Shown here piece by piece: positions 17,401 through 25,422 of a DNA stretch of 35,204 nt; the stretch's first letter is position 1, and each line of letters opens with the position of its first letter. Position numbers and translations under genes: made by a program. The notes under the pieces were generated by a model. That model was not told where the DNA came from, made no database searches, and was given only the letters and a program-made list of their open reading frames with translations. Origin of the DNA: Phyllobacteriaceae bacterium (GTDB taxonomy: Bacteria > Pseudomonadota > Alphaproteobacteria > Rhizobiales > Rhizobiaceae); NCBI GenBank assembly GCA_024645155.1, contig JAHEGF010000001.1:11547-46750 (forward strand). Direction: 5' to 3'.

Positions 17401-18366
17401 TTATCCCCTTGCACCCGCCCGCGCGGCCCGTCCGCCACGGCGGCGGCCGCCGGCGTCGCCACCGGAAGGGGGAACTGCGGCCGCCAACGGTGCGCCGGCA
17501 GCGCTTGGCTGATGGTCCTTGTAGGTGCGGATCCAGGTCATGCAATCCTTGTCGGTGCCGTTCAGAACATTTGCGGCTCGCACGGCCTCCATTTCCTGCG
17601 GCCGGCACGGGTTCATGATTGCCGATGTCATGCCGGCGCCGATGACCATGGGAATGAATCCGGCGTTGATACCGTGACGGTGGGGTAGGCCAAACGAGAT
17701 GTTCGACAGGCCGCATGTGGTGTTGACCTTCAGTTCCTCGCGTAGCCGGCGCAACAGTGCAAAGACCTGCCTGCCCGCAGTCCCCATGGCGCCGATCGGC
17801 ATGACCAGCGGGTCAACCACGATGTCGTGAGCCGGAATGCCGAAATCGGCAGCGCGCTCGACGATCTTCTTGGCGACCGCGAAACGCACGTCCGGGTCTT
17901 CGGAAATGCCGGTCTCATCATTGGAAATGGCGACGACGGGAACGTCGTATTTTTTGATCAGCGGCAGGATGGCTTCGAGCTTTTCTTCCTCGCCGGTGAC
18001 CGAATTGACCAGTGGGCGGCCCTTGGCAACATTCAGGGCGGCTTCGATTGCCGCGGTGACCGAACTGTCGATTGACAGTGGTACATCGACCAGTCCCTGA
18101 ACGATTTCCAGGGTCTTGACCAGCAGCGCCGGTTCGGTCGCATTGGGGTCGACGGCGGTCACGCCCGCATTGACGTCGAGCATCGTTGCACCAGCGGCAA
18201 CCTGCTCGAGGGCGTCCTTGCAAACGGTATCGAAATTCCCCTCGACCATTTCGGCTGCAAGTTTCTTGCGGCCAGTCGGGTTTATACGCTCGCCAATGAC
18301 ACAAAACGGCTGATCAAAACCGATGATGATTTCCCTCTTGGCGGATGCAACGATGGTGCGGGTCAT
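17401..18366 (-). CDS. Methyltetrahydrofolate:corrinoid methyltransferase (pterin-binding domain)
   Basis: FCVIGERINPTGRKKLAAEM, MLDVNAGVTAVDPNATEPALL, PLSIDSSVTAAIEAALNVAKGRPLVNSVTGEE, TTCGLSNISFGLPHR; C-terminal Gly/Arg-rich tail. Confidence 0.9.
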   Translation of the reverse strand: MTRTIVASAKREIIIGFDQPFCVIGERINPTGRKKLAAEMVEGNFDTVCKDALEQVAAGATMLDVNAGVTAVDPNATEPALLVKTLEIVQGLVDVPLSIDSSVTAAIEAALNVAKGRPLVNSVTGEEEKLEAILPLIKKYDVPVVAISNDETGISEDPDVRFAVAKKIVERAADFGIPAHDIVVDPLVMPIGAMGTAGRQVFALLRRLREELKVNTTCGLSNISFGLPHRHGINAGFIPMVIGAGMTSAIMNPCRPQEMEAVRAANVLNGTDKDCMTWIRTYKDHQPSAAGAPLAAAVPPSGGDAGGRRRGGRAARAGARG

Positions 18367-18382
18367 GAAAGCCTCATTATGT

Positions 18383-18404
18383 GATATAAAGACTTCTTTA
18401 TATC
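18383..18404. promoter_or_regulatory. Palindromic operator GATATAAAGA-CT-TCTTTATATC upstream of the methyl-THF methyltransferase gene
   Basis: Perfect 10-bp inverted repeat with 2-bp spacer, 17 bp from the start codon; related site at 33105-33126. Confidence 0.7.
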
Positions 18405-18440
18405 GTTATGTTAATTGAATCAAGGTGAGTGCCTGTCAGA

Positions 18441-19544
18441 TCAATTATTGACCTCGCCGGCAATCTGATGCGGCGTACGGCCTTTTTTCGGATGCATCAA
18501 CTGATCCAGGCGTTCGGCCATGATGTGTTCGTCAGCGGTAATCTCGCGTTTCCAGGGCTTGCGGCCGCGCAGCGCGTCGGATTCGTGAACGATCTCGGCG
18601 ACAAATTCTTCCTGACGGTAGGCCATGACGTGAATACCGGCAACACCGTCGATGTCCTTGACCTCGTTGATGATGTCGATGCAGAGGTTCTTTCCCTCGC
18701 GTTTCTGGTCCTGCGCGCCTTCAAGGCGATCAATGACAGCGTCGGGGATATGAATACCCGGCACATTGGCACGGACCCAGCGGGCGGTCTTGGCGGAAGC
18801 CAGCGGGCCGACGCCGCACAGGATAAAACATTCCTTGTCTAGGCCCATGTCGCGCACCCGCTTCATGTACTCGCGAAACATCGGTACGTCGAAACAATAC
18901 TGGCTTTGCACGAACTGGGCACCGGCGGCGATCTTCTTGGCCAAGCGGTGCGGGCGGAAATCGTAAGGCGGTGCGAATGGATTGACTGCGGCGCCGAGGA
19001 AGGTTTGCGGCGGCGATGTCAACTTGCGGCCGGACAGGAAACGTTGTTCGTCGCGCATGATGCGCAATGTTTCAAGCAGCGACATGCTGTCGAGGTCGAA
19101 TACCGGTTTTGCACCCGGCTGGTCGCCTGCCTGCACGCCGTCACCGGTCAGGCACAGAAAATTGGAGACACCCATCGCAACGGCGCCCAAGACGTCGCCC
19201 TGAATGGCGATGCGGTTGCGGTCGCGGCATGATATCTGCATTACCGGGGCATAACCCATGCGGGTCAGCAAGGCGCAGATGCCGACCGACGACATGTGGC
19301 AGTTGGCGCCGGACGCATCGACCGCATTGATTGCGTCAACCCATCCATCAAATATCGAAGCGCGCTCGTAGACATCGGCCGCTTCAGCGGAATCCGGCGG
19401 GTTGAGTTCGGCGGTAACGGCAAATTCGCCGCGGCGCAGCACGCGTTCCATCCGGCTGCGCGAAGAGTGGCCGGGCAGGGGATCAAGCGGCAGGTCGACG
19501 CCCATCGGATTTTCATCCGGATGCAGTGGCCTTTTCGAAGTCAT
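18441..19544 (-). CDS. Methylenetetrahydrofolate reductase (MetF family)
   Basis: EFAVTAELNPPDSAEAADVYERASIFDGWVDAINAVDASGANCHMSSVG, PVMQISCRDRNRIAIQGDVLGA, FLCLTGDG, GAQFVQSQYCFDVPMFREYM; ATG at 19544 overlaps the upstream stop (ATGA). Confidence 0.9.
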   Translation of the reverse strand: MTSKRPLHPDENPMGVDLPLDPLPGHSSRSRMERVLRRGEFAVTAELNPPDSAEAADVYERASIFDGWVDAINAVDASGANCHMSSVGICALLTRMGYAPVMQISCRDRNRIAIQGDVLGAVAMGVSNFLCLTGDGVQAGDQPGAKPVFDLDSMSLLETLRIMRDEQRFLSGRKLTSPPQTFLGAAVNPFAPPYDFRPHRLAKKIAAGAQFVQSQYCFDVPMFREYMKRVRDMGLDKECFILCGVGPLASAKTARWVRANVPGIHIPDAVIDRLEGAQDQKREGKNLCIDIINEVKDIDGVAGIHVMAYRQEEFVAEIVHESDALRGRKPWKREITADEHIMAERLDQLMHPKKGRTPHQIAGEVNN

Positions 19545-20146
19545 TTGGCCTCTCCTGCGGATTCGCGTTCGACAGCTGTTTCGGCTGTGACGCGCAACCA
19601 CGACGATGTTTCGCGCAGTGAATTGTCGACCGGCCGCTGGACCTTGAGAATGGCATCGTGGTTGCGCATGTTCTGCGACCCGTTCCATGCTTGCACCCAC
19701 ACACACGGCATATCGGGTTCAACCTCGCAGTTGCCGTTGGCACGCACACCGCCGCATGGGCCATTGCGCAACTGCTTGGGACAGTTCATCGGGCAGGACA
19801 TGCCGGTCGAGGACAGCACGCACTGCCCGCACATCCTGCAATCAAACAGCACGCCCTTGACCTGTTTTTCGACGAATTTCACCGGCGCTTCGGCGCGCTG
19901 GTAGCCGACAGCGTTCCATAGCGGGTGCAGCAGCAGGAAAATATTGGCAAAGCGGCCGTAGAACCATTCGAGAAACCGGGCGTGACGTACGGCCCACAAG
20001 CGGATCGTGTAAGATTTTCGCAGCCTGCGCGTGGCCGTCTGGTGCGCCGGCTTGTAGGCGGTTTTAGACGCGGATTTCAATTCCAGTGCCTTTGGTGAAT
20101 GGCCGGATTTGATCCGTTCGGGAACCTCGAGACTAGTCATTTGCAT
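19541..20146 (-). CDS. Methylenetetrahydrofolate reductase C-terminal domain protein (PF12225/MetV-like, Cys-rich)
   Basis: FDCRMCGQCVLSSTGMSCPMNCPKQLRNGPCGGVRANGNCEVEPDMPCVW; directly coupled to MTHFR. Confidence 0.85.
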   Translation of the reverse strand: MQMTSLEVPERIKSGHSPKALELKSASKTAYKPAHQTATRRLRKSYTIRLWAVRHARFLEWFYGRFANIFLLLHPLWNAVGYQRAEAPVKFVEKQVKGVLFDCRMCGQCVLSSTGMSCPMNCPKQLRNGPCGGVRANGNCEVEPDMPCVWVQAWNGSQNMRNHDAILKVQRPVDNSLRETSSWLRVTAETAVERESAGEAK

Positions 20147-20435
20147 GCCCGTTGGCTTTGACCAGCGCCTTCAGCGCCGTATCGTCGAATTTGGCAACAA
20201 TTGCCTGATGAGCGTGGTCCGCCTCGGTTTCGAGGTCGTCTGATACGGGCACCGGGTCACCGCGCCGCCATTCGGCGAGATAGGCGTCGGTATCGCGCGC
20301 ACCGACGCGCATCGCGCACATGTCGATAGCCTCGGTAAAGCGCAACGGCAATTCCCGCTTGGCGCTTGCGCGCCCCTTTTTTACTATGACCTGCGCGGGA
20401 ATATCCCGCCAGTAGACGACGACCAGATCAGCCAT
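20133..20435 (-). CDS. PF13769 'virulence factor'-type small protein
   Basis: MADLVVVYWRDIPAQVIVKKGRASAKRELPLRFTEAIDMCAMRVGARDTDAYLAEWRR; overlaps the MetV-like gene; start trimmed to MADL. Confidence 0.75.
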   Translation of the reverse strand: MADLVVVYWRDIPAQVIVKKGRASAKRELPLRFTEAIDMCAMRVGARDTDAYLAEWRRGDPVPVSDDLETEADHAHQAIVAKFDDTALKALVKANGHAND

Positions 20436-20542
20436 ACACCCGGACTCCCCTGGATATGCAAAAACACTTGCAGCCAATACCACCATTTCACTTGCTGCGA
20501 CACGACGCGCGTGGCCTTAAAAGCGACGTGCCGGCATTTGCG

Positions 20543-21178
20543 TCAGCCGGCGACGGCGGTTGCTATTGCACCGGCAGCGCCGAGAACGCCGCCAATCACG
20601 GCAAGCGAGACCGCGCCCAGGACAAGACCGGCCGTCAGCACAACGCCGTCGCGTTCGGAAAGGGCAACGCCGAGGATCGCGATGGCGAATGCCGGTAGCC
20701 AGTTTCCGAGCGGGATCGGGATTGTCACTGCGATCGCCAACACAAAGGCGATGGTGCCGATCCATTTGTCGGCATGACGCCGCGAAAACGGCCAGTAACG
20801 CGGCTGAACGATGCGCTCCAGGCGAATGAGTTTCGGTATGACACGGCTGCTTATGGTGGAGAAGCGATTGCGTGTCAGGGATTTATTCAAAATGAACTGT
20901 GGCAGCCACGCCGACCGGCGCCCCAACGCCATCTGCGCGGAAATGATGATCAACGGTATGCCCAGTATCAGCGATGTACCGGGCGGCAGTGGCAACATGT
21001 TGATGGCAGCAAACAGGACCAGAAGTGCGGCAAATCCACGATCTCCGAACTGGTCGCGAATGCCGGCCACCGAAATGGTTTCGCCGGCGCTATCGGCGAT
21101 TTCGAAAAATACCTCGGATAGCGGGCGCGGAGGCAGCCCGTCACGTTTTTCTGATTCACGGTCGGTCTTGTCATTCAT
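20543..21178 (-). CDS. Exopolysaccharide synthesis ExoD family membrane protein
   Basis: DQFGDRGFAALLVLFAAINMLPLPPGTSLILGIPLIIISAQMALGRRSAWLPQFI. Confidence 0.85.
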   Translation of the reverse strand: MNDKTDRESEKRDGLPPRPLSEVFFEIADSAGETISVAGIRDQFGDRGFAALLVLFAAINMLPLPPGTSLILGIPLIIISAQMALGRRSAWLPQFILNKSLTRNRFSTISSRVIPKLIRLERIVQPRYWPFSRRHADKWIGTIAFVLAIAVTIPIPLGNWLPAFAIAILGVALSERDGVVLTAGLVLGAVSLAVIGGVLGAAGAIATAVAG

Positions 21179-21315
21179 CCGGATCGGGTTCCCGTAACCG
21201 GTTTACTGGCTGCTGCGTGTTGTCCGTCGCGATATATGTCCGCAATGCCTCAAATTCCACCAATATGGTTAACACACGGTAACTAATTGCGGCTCCAAAC
21301 GGTCTGGAAAACCAT

Positions 21316-21945
21316 CTAAAGAGAAGTCAAAGCGCTGGTAAGATCACCAAAACCTGTAAAGCGGCGTTCGTAAGGCAGTTGCAGGAAATTTGCAGCGTCC
21401 TGCGCCTTTTGCGACAGCTGTGGATTGTCGGATTGGGCGATGTAAATCAATTTTTCGTAATTGCCGAAATACATGTCGCGAAGTTCTGGATGGCGGTCCA
21501 ATCCAAGTGGCCGGACCAGAAATGTCTCGAAATGGCGGGCCAGGAAATCAGTCATGAAGAAGCACGCCATGTCCTCGTCCCAGCGCGACGCGAACTGCTC
21601 GTTGCCGACATAAAACGAGAAACAATGCGGACCATCGATGCGTTCAACGCCATGTTTTGCACAAATCTTGTCGAGATGCCCGCCCGTACCGCAATCGGCG
21701 TAGCCGACGAAAATGCGTTCGAAACCTTCGGCGTGTGCACGGACGATGGCGCGATCCACGGCGGGCGCGATTTTGTCGGGATAATGGTGAAAAATCGCCG
21801 GAAGGCATTTCAGATCAATGTGATCGAAGCCGAGTGTGTCGCGTATCGACAGGATTTCGCGCGCGATCATGCCGCAGGCGATCACCCGAACCGGTTGCGG
21901 GTGGGCCAATCGCGTTTGTGAAGCGGATTTTACTTCAGGTTCCAT
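21316..21945 (-). CDS. DUF1638 domain protein
   Basis: VIACGMIAREILSIRDTLGFDHIDLKCLPAIFHHYPDKIAPAVDRAI...IFVGYADCGTGGHLDKICAKHGVERIDGPHCFSFYVG. Confidence 0.8.
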   Translation of the reverse strand: MEPEVKSASQTRLAHPQPVRVIACGMIAREILSIRDTLGFDHIDLKCLPAIFHHYPDKIAPAVDRAIVRAHAEGFERIFVGYADCGTGGHLDKICAKHGVERIDGPHCFSFYVGNEQFASRWDEDMACFFMTDFLARHFETFLVRPLGLDRHPELRDMYFGNYEKLIYIAQSDNPQLSQKAQDAANFLQLPYERRFTGFGDLTSALTSL

Positions 21946-21988
21946 CGCTCACGTGCCAGCACCAGCCACACGGGTCCTGACCCTTGCC

Positions 21989-22687
21989 CTATCCGGCGGC
22001 CAGCTTGTTGTGCTTGCGCGCCATGAATGATTTTGCCGTTTCGACTGCAACAGCAGCATCACGGCAATAGGCGTCTGCACCAACCGCCTTGCCGAACTCC
22101 TCGTTCAGCGGTGCGCCACCGACCAACACCGTGATATCGTCACGAATACCCTTTTCAACGAGGGTGTCGATGACCACTTTCATATAAGGCATGGTCGTCG
22201 TCAACAGCGCCGACATGCCGAGAATGTCGGGCTGCTCGCGTTCGATGGCAGCCAGGTAGTTTTCAACGGGATTGTTAATGCCAAGGTCGACTACGTCAAA
22301 GCCAGCGCCTTCCATCATCATGCCGACAAGATTCTTGCCGATATCATGGATGTCACCCTTGACAGTGCCGATAACCATTTTACCGAGCTTGGGGGCGCCG
22401 GTTTCAGCCAGTAGCGGCCGCAAAATGAACATTCCCGCCTTCATGGCGTTGGCAGAAAGCAGTACTTCCGGCACGAACAGGATGCCGTCACGAACATCCT
22501 CGCCGACAATGCGCATGCCCTCAACCAGGGCCTTCGTCAGCACGTCGTAGGGCGTCCACTCGCGCTCGAGGAGAATACGCGTCCCTTCCTCGATTTCCTC
22601 CTTGAGGCCATCGTAGAGATCATCATGCATCTGTTGCACGAGTTCATCATCGGGAAGTTCGGAGAGGATGATTTCGTCATCGGACAT
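21989..22687 (-). CDS. B12-binding corrinoid protein (cap + cobalamin domain; MtbC/MttC/MetH-B12 type)
   Basis: GDIHDIGKNLVGMMMEGAGFDVVDLGINNPVENYL (DxHxxG base-off motif), GMSALLTTTMPYMKVVIDTL; acidic N-terminus MSDDEIILSELPDDELVQQMHDD. Confidence 0.93.
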   Translation of the reverse strand: MSDDEIILSELPDDELVQQMHDDLYDGLKEEIEEGTRILLEREWTPYDVLTKALVEGMRIVGEDVRDGILFVPEVLLSANAMKAGMFILRPLLAETGAPKLGKMVIGTVKGDIHDIGKNLVGMMMEGAGFDVVDLGINNPVENYLAAIEREQPDILGMSALLTTTMPYMKVVIDTLVEKGIRDDITVLVGGAPLNEEFGKAVGADAYCRDAAVAVETAKSFMARKHNKLAAG

Positions 22688-22927
22688 CAGTGTACCACTC
22701 TTTCGAAATTCGTGCCGGCAGAAACACCGCACGCGTATTGCTAAAGACTAGACAGCGTATAGCTTTTTTTTGCGCTCAACAGCGACCTCGCTTACAGAGA
22801 AAGCGACAATCCCTATTTTCCATTGAATAGCAAGGGCTTTGCGGCTTTTTTTGGCAACCTGATTCTTTGAGCAGGCTCGCAACTGCTGCTTGGCGCTTGG
22901 TCAGCGTTAATACGCGCGGTGTCGCCA

Positions 22928-22954
22928 GTCAGCCAGCCGCTGCCGCTGGCTGAC
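22928..22954. other. Inverted repeat/hairpin between the divergent corrinoid-protein and MttB-like genes
   Basis: GTCAGCCAG-ccgctgccg-CTGGCTGAC, perfect 9-bp arms, 9-nt loop. Confidence 0.6.
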
Positions 22955-23046
22955 CTTTTAGGAGTGTTGGCGCGCAATATTTTTTTATGTGACACTAATG
23001 GACAGGTATGCCGGGCCGGCCCAGCCGCCCGGGTAGTGAGGTTTTC

Positions 23047-24621
23047 ATGTTGGAAGGCAAACAGGGGCCAGGAGACCCAGCAGCGTCACGGCGCGGCCGT
23101 GGCGAACGTGGTGGCGCTTCTGCGCGAAGAGCTGCCCGGTCCGGTGGAGGACCGTCGCTGTCGCTGACTTATATAAAACGTAAGATACCGTTGTACGAGG
23201 TTCTCAACGAAGAAGGCCTGGCCATTATCGAGACCAATGCCGATCGCGTTCTTGCCGAAATCGGGATTGAGTTCCGAGACGACCCCGAAGCACTGGCCTT
23301 GTGGAAGGATGCCGGCGCCGATGTCCAGGGCGAAAGGGTGCGGTTTCCCAAGGGCTTGTGCCGCGAACTGCTGAAAACAGCCCCACCGGTATTTACGCAA
23401 CATGCGCGCAATCCCGAGCGTTCCGTTCAGATCGGCGGCGATGCAACTGTCTTTGCACCGGTTTACGGGCCGCCATTTGTCCGTGATCTTGACGGCAACC
23501 GCCGATACGCAACGATCGAGGATTTCCGCAACTTCGTCAAACTGGCCTACCGGGCGCCGTCAATCCACCATTCTGGCGGGACGGTGTGCGAGCCGGTCGA
23601 CATTCCTGTCAACAAGCGGCACCTCGACATGATTTATTCGCATATGCGTTACTCCGACAAGCCGTTCATGGGATCGGTCACCGCACCAGAGCGCGCCGAA
23701 GATACCGTGGAAATGTGCAAGATCCTGTTTGGTGCCGAGTTCGTCGCGCAGAACACGGTCCTGGTGAGCCTGATCAATGCCAATTCGCCGATGACCTTTG
23801 ACGACACCATGCTTGGCGCCGCAAAAGTCTATGCACGCAACAATCAGGCCTGCATCATCACGCCGTTCATCCTTGCCGGTGCGATGAGCCCGGTTACGGT
23901 TGCCGGAACGCTGACCCAGGTCCTGGCCGAAGTGCTGGCCGGCGCGGCATTCACCCAACTGGTCAATCCCGGTGCCCCGGTTCTGATGGGGACCTTCGCG
24001 TCTTCGATCTCGATGCAATCCGGTGCGCCAACCTTCGGTACGCCCGAACCGTCGCTGGTGTCCTATGGCGCGGCGCAACTCGCGCGCAGAATTGGCCTGC
24101 CGTTCCGAACCGGCGGTTCATTGTGTGCTTCCAAGCTGCCGGACGCGCAGGCGGCCTATGAAAGTGCCAATACGCTCAACGCCACGCTGCTTGCCGGTAC
24201 CAATTTCGTGCTGCATTCGGCAGGCTGGCTGGAAGGCGGACTGGCCAGTTGCTATGAGAAATTCATTATGGATGTCGACCAGCTCGGAATGGCGCAAAAA
24301 CTGGCTGAAGGCGTCGACCTATCCGAAAATGGCCAGGCGATGGACGCCATTGCCGAAGTCGGGCCGGGAAGCCACTATCTCGGTTGCGCCCATACCCAGG
24401 CAAATTTCCAGACCGCATTCTACCGGTCCAACATCGCTGACAACAATTCCTTCGAACAGTGGGAGTCCGAAGGCCGGAAAACGGCGGCACAGCGTGCCAA
24501 TGAAATTGCGCGCAACTGGCTGGAAAGCTACGAAGCACCCGATCTCGACCCCGCGATTGACGAGGCGCTCATGGGTTTCATTAAAAAAAAGAAAGAGTCC
24601 ATGCCCGACGCCTTCACTTGA
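23047..24621 (+). CDS. Trimethylamine methyltransferase (MttB) superfamily protein, substrate unknown
   Basis: ATVFAPVYGPPFVRDLDGNRRYATIEDFRNFVKLAYRAPSIHHSGGTVCEPVDIPVNKRHLDMIYSHMRYSDKPFMGSVT, ...LPFRTGGSLCASKLPDAQAAYESANTL; no in-frame amber codon. Start uncertain (23008 or 23047). Confidence 0.9.
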   Translation: MLEGKQGPGDPAASRRGRGERGGASARRAARSGGGPSLSLTYIKRKIPLYEVLNEEGLAIIETNADRVLAEIGIEFRDDPEALALWKDAGADVQGERVRFPKGLCRELLKTAPPVFTQHARNPERSVQIGGDATVFAPVYGPPFVRDLDGNRRYATIEDFRNFVKLAYRAPSIHHSGGTVCEPVDIPVNKRHLDMIYSHMRYSDKPFMGSVTAPERAEDTVEMCKILFGAEFVAQNTVLVSLINANSPMTFDDTMLGAAKVYARNNQACIITPFILAGAMSPVTVAGTLTQVLAEVLAGAAFTQLVNPGAPVLMGTFASSISMQSGAPTFGTPEPSLVSYGAAQLARRIGLPFRTGGSLCASKLPDAQAAYESANTLNATLLAGTNFVLHSAGWLEGGLASCYEKFIMDVDQLGMAQKLAEGVDLSENGQAMDAIAEVGPGSHYLGCAHTQANFQTAFYRSNIADNNSFEQWESEGRKTAAQRANEIARNWLESYEAPDLDPAIDEALMGFIKKKKESMPDAFT

Positions 24622-24630
24622 AGGAAGCCC

Positions 24631-24711
24631 GTGGACGGCCGGGCTAAAGTGGCCAATCTGATCCATGATGACATCTGGGAAGGCGTGCTGCGCCGGCCGG
24701 ATTGGGAATAG
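24631..24711 (+). CDS. Possible 26-aa small ORF, in frame with and immediately after the MttB-like TGA stop
   Basis: GTG start after GGAAG: VDGRAKVANLIHDDIWEGVLRRPDWE*; below the 60-aa track cutoff. Confidence 0.3.
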   Translation: MDGRAKVANLIHDDIWEGVLRRPDWE

Positions 24712-24789
24712 GTTTTTCGGCATTAATGCGGCACTTGCACGGCGGGGCTTGCCATGGTGTTCTCGACGATCTGAACAGGTGTATTTGCA

Positions 24790-25422
24790 GTGGATCCGAT
24801 ACTCATTCTCGCTGGCGTTTTTGCGATCTTCATTCCCGCATTGATGTTGCCGGGACCCGATTTCGTCGCCGTTGTCCGGTCATCAATGACGCATGGCACC
24901 CGCGCCGGGTTGATGACCACGGCCGGCGTTTCGCTGATGCTCGCCGCCTATGCTGCGCTCAGCCTTCTCGGCCTGTCTGCCGTTTTGGCCGAATATCAAT
25001 GGCTGGCCTGGGCAGTCCGCATTGCAGGCGGCTCTTATCTCGCCTATCTCGGCGTCCGATTGCTGTTTTCGAAGCCCGTGAACATCGATCTGGGATCCGG
25101 GTCGGCAGGTGACACGCTGCATCCGTTTTTGTTTGGACTGCTGGTTACGCTGACCAACCCGAAAGCCATTGTGGTCTTTGCCAGTGTTTTTGCTACGGCG
25201 GTGACTGCGGAAACGCCGGGCTGGCTGATGGCGATGATGGTTGCGATGGTGATGGCTTTATCACTTGTCTGGTATTCGATTGTCAGCCTGTTCATGTCAT
25301 CGGCGCCGGTGATCCGTTCCCTTGGAAATGCACGCCACCTGATCGAACGAACAGCGGGCGTCTGCTTTATTGCGATTGGCGGCAAGATCATGGCCGACAG
25401 CCGCTACCCCCTCGCGCCTTGA
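24790..25422 (+). CDS. LysE family translocator
   Basis: LMLPGPDFVAVVRSSMTHGTRAGLMTTAGVSLM, FGLLVTLTNPKAIVVFASVF. Confidence 0.88.
   Translation: MDPILILAGVFAIFIPALMLPGPDFVAVVRSSMTHGTRAGLMTTAGVSLMLAAYAALSLLGLSAVLAEYQWLAWAVRIAGGSYLAYLGVRLLFSKPVNIDLGSGSAGDTLHPFLFGLLVTLTNPKAIVVFASVFATAVTAETPGWLMAMMVAMVMALSLVWYSIVSLFMSSAPVIRSLGNARHLIERTAGVCFIAIGGKIMADSRYPLAP

Noticed and set aside
17391-17462. Long 62-nt overlap between the ASKHA gene and the methyl-THF methyltransferase gene
   Set aside because: Probably a start mis-call: a GTG at 17388-17390 with an upstream AGGGGA gives a normal 10-bp gap.
16689-17618. 309-aa plus-strand ORF
   Set aside because: Antisense to the ASKHA activator and methyl-THF methyltransferase; no domain signature.
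21267-21285. Possible second CtrA-like site (TTAACACACGGTAACTAA) upstream of ExoD
   Set aside because: Spacing/half-site mismatch with TTAA-N7-TTAAC; too degenerate to claim.
22740-23046. Cobalamin riboswitch upstream of MttB/corrinoid genes
   Set aside because: Expected from biology, but I could not identify a B12 box or the conserved core by eye; needs a covariance-model search.
23047-24621. Pyrrolysine-containing MttB
   Set aside because: No in-frame TAG in the ORF, so it is a non-Pyl MttB homologue.
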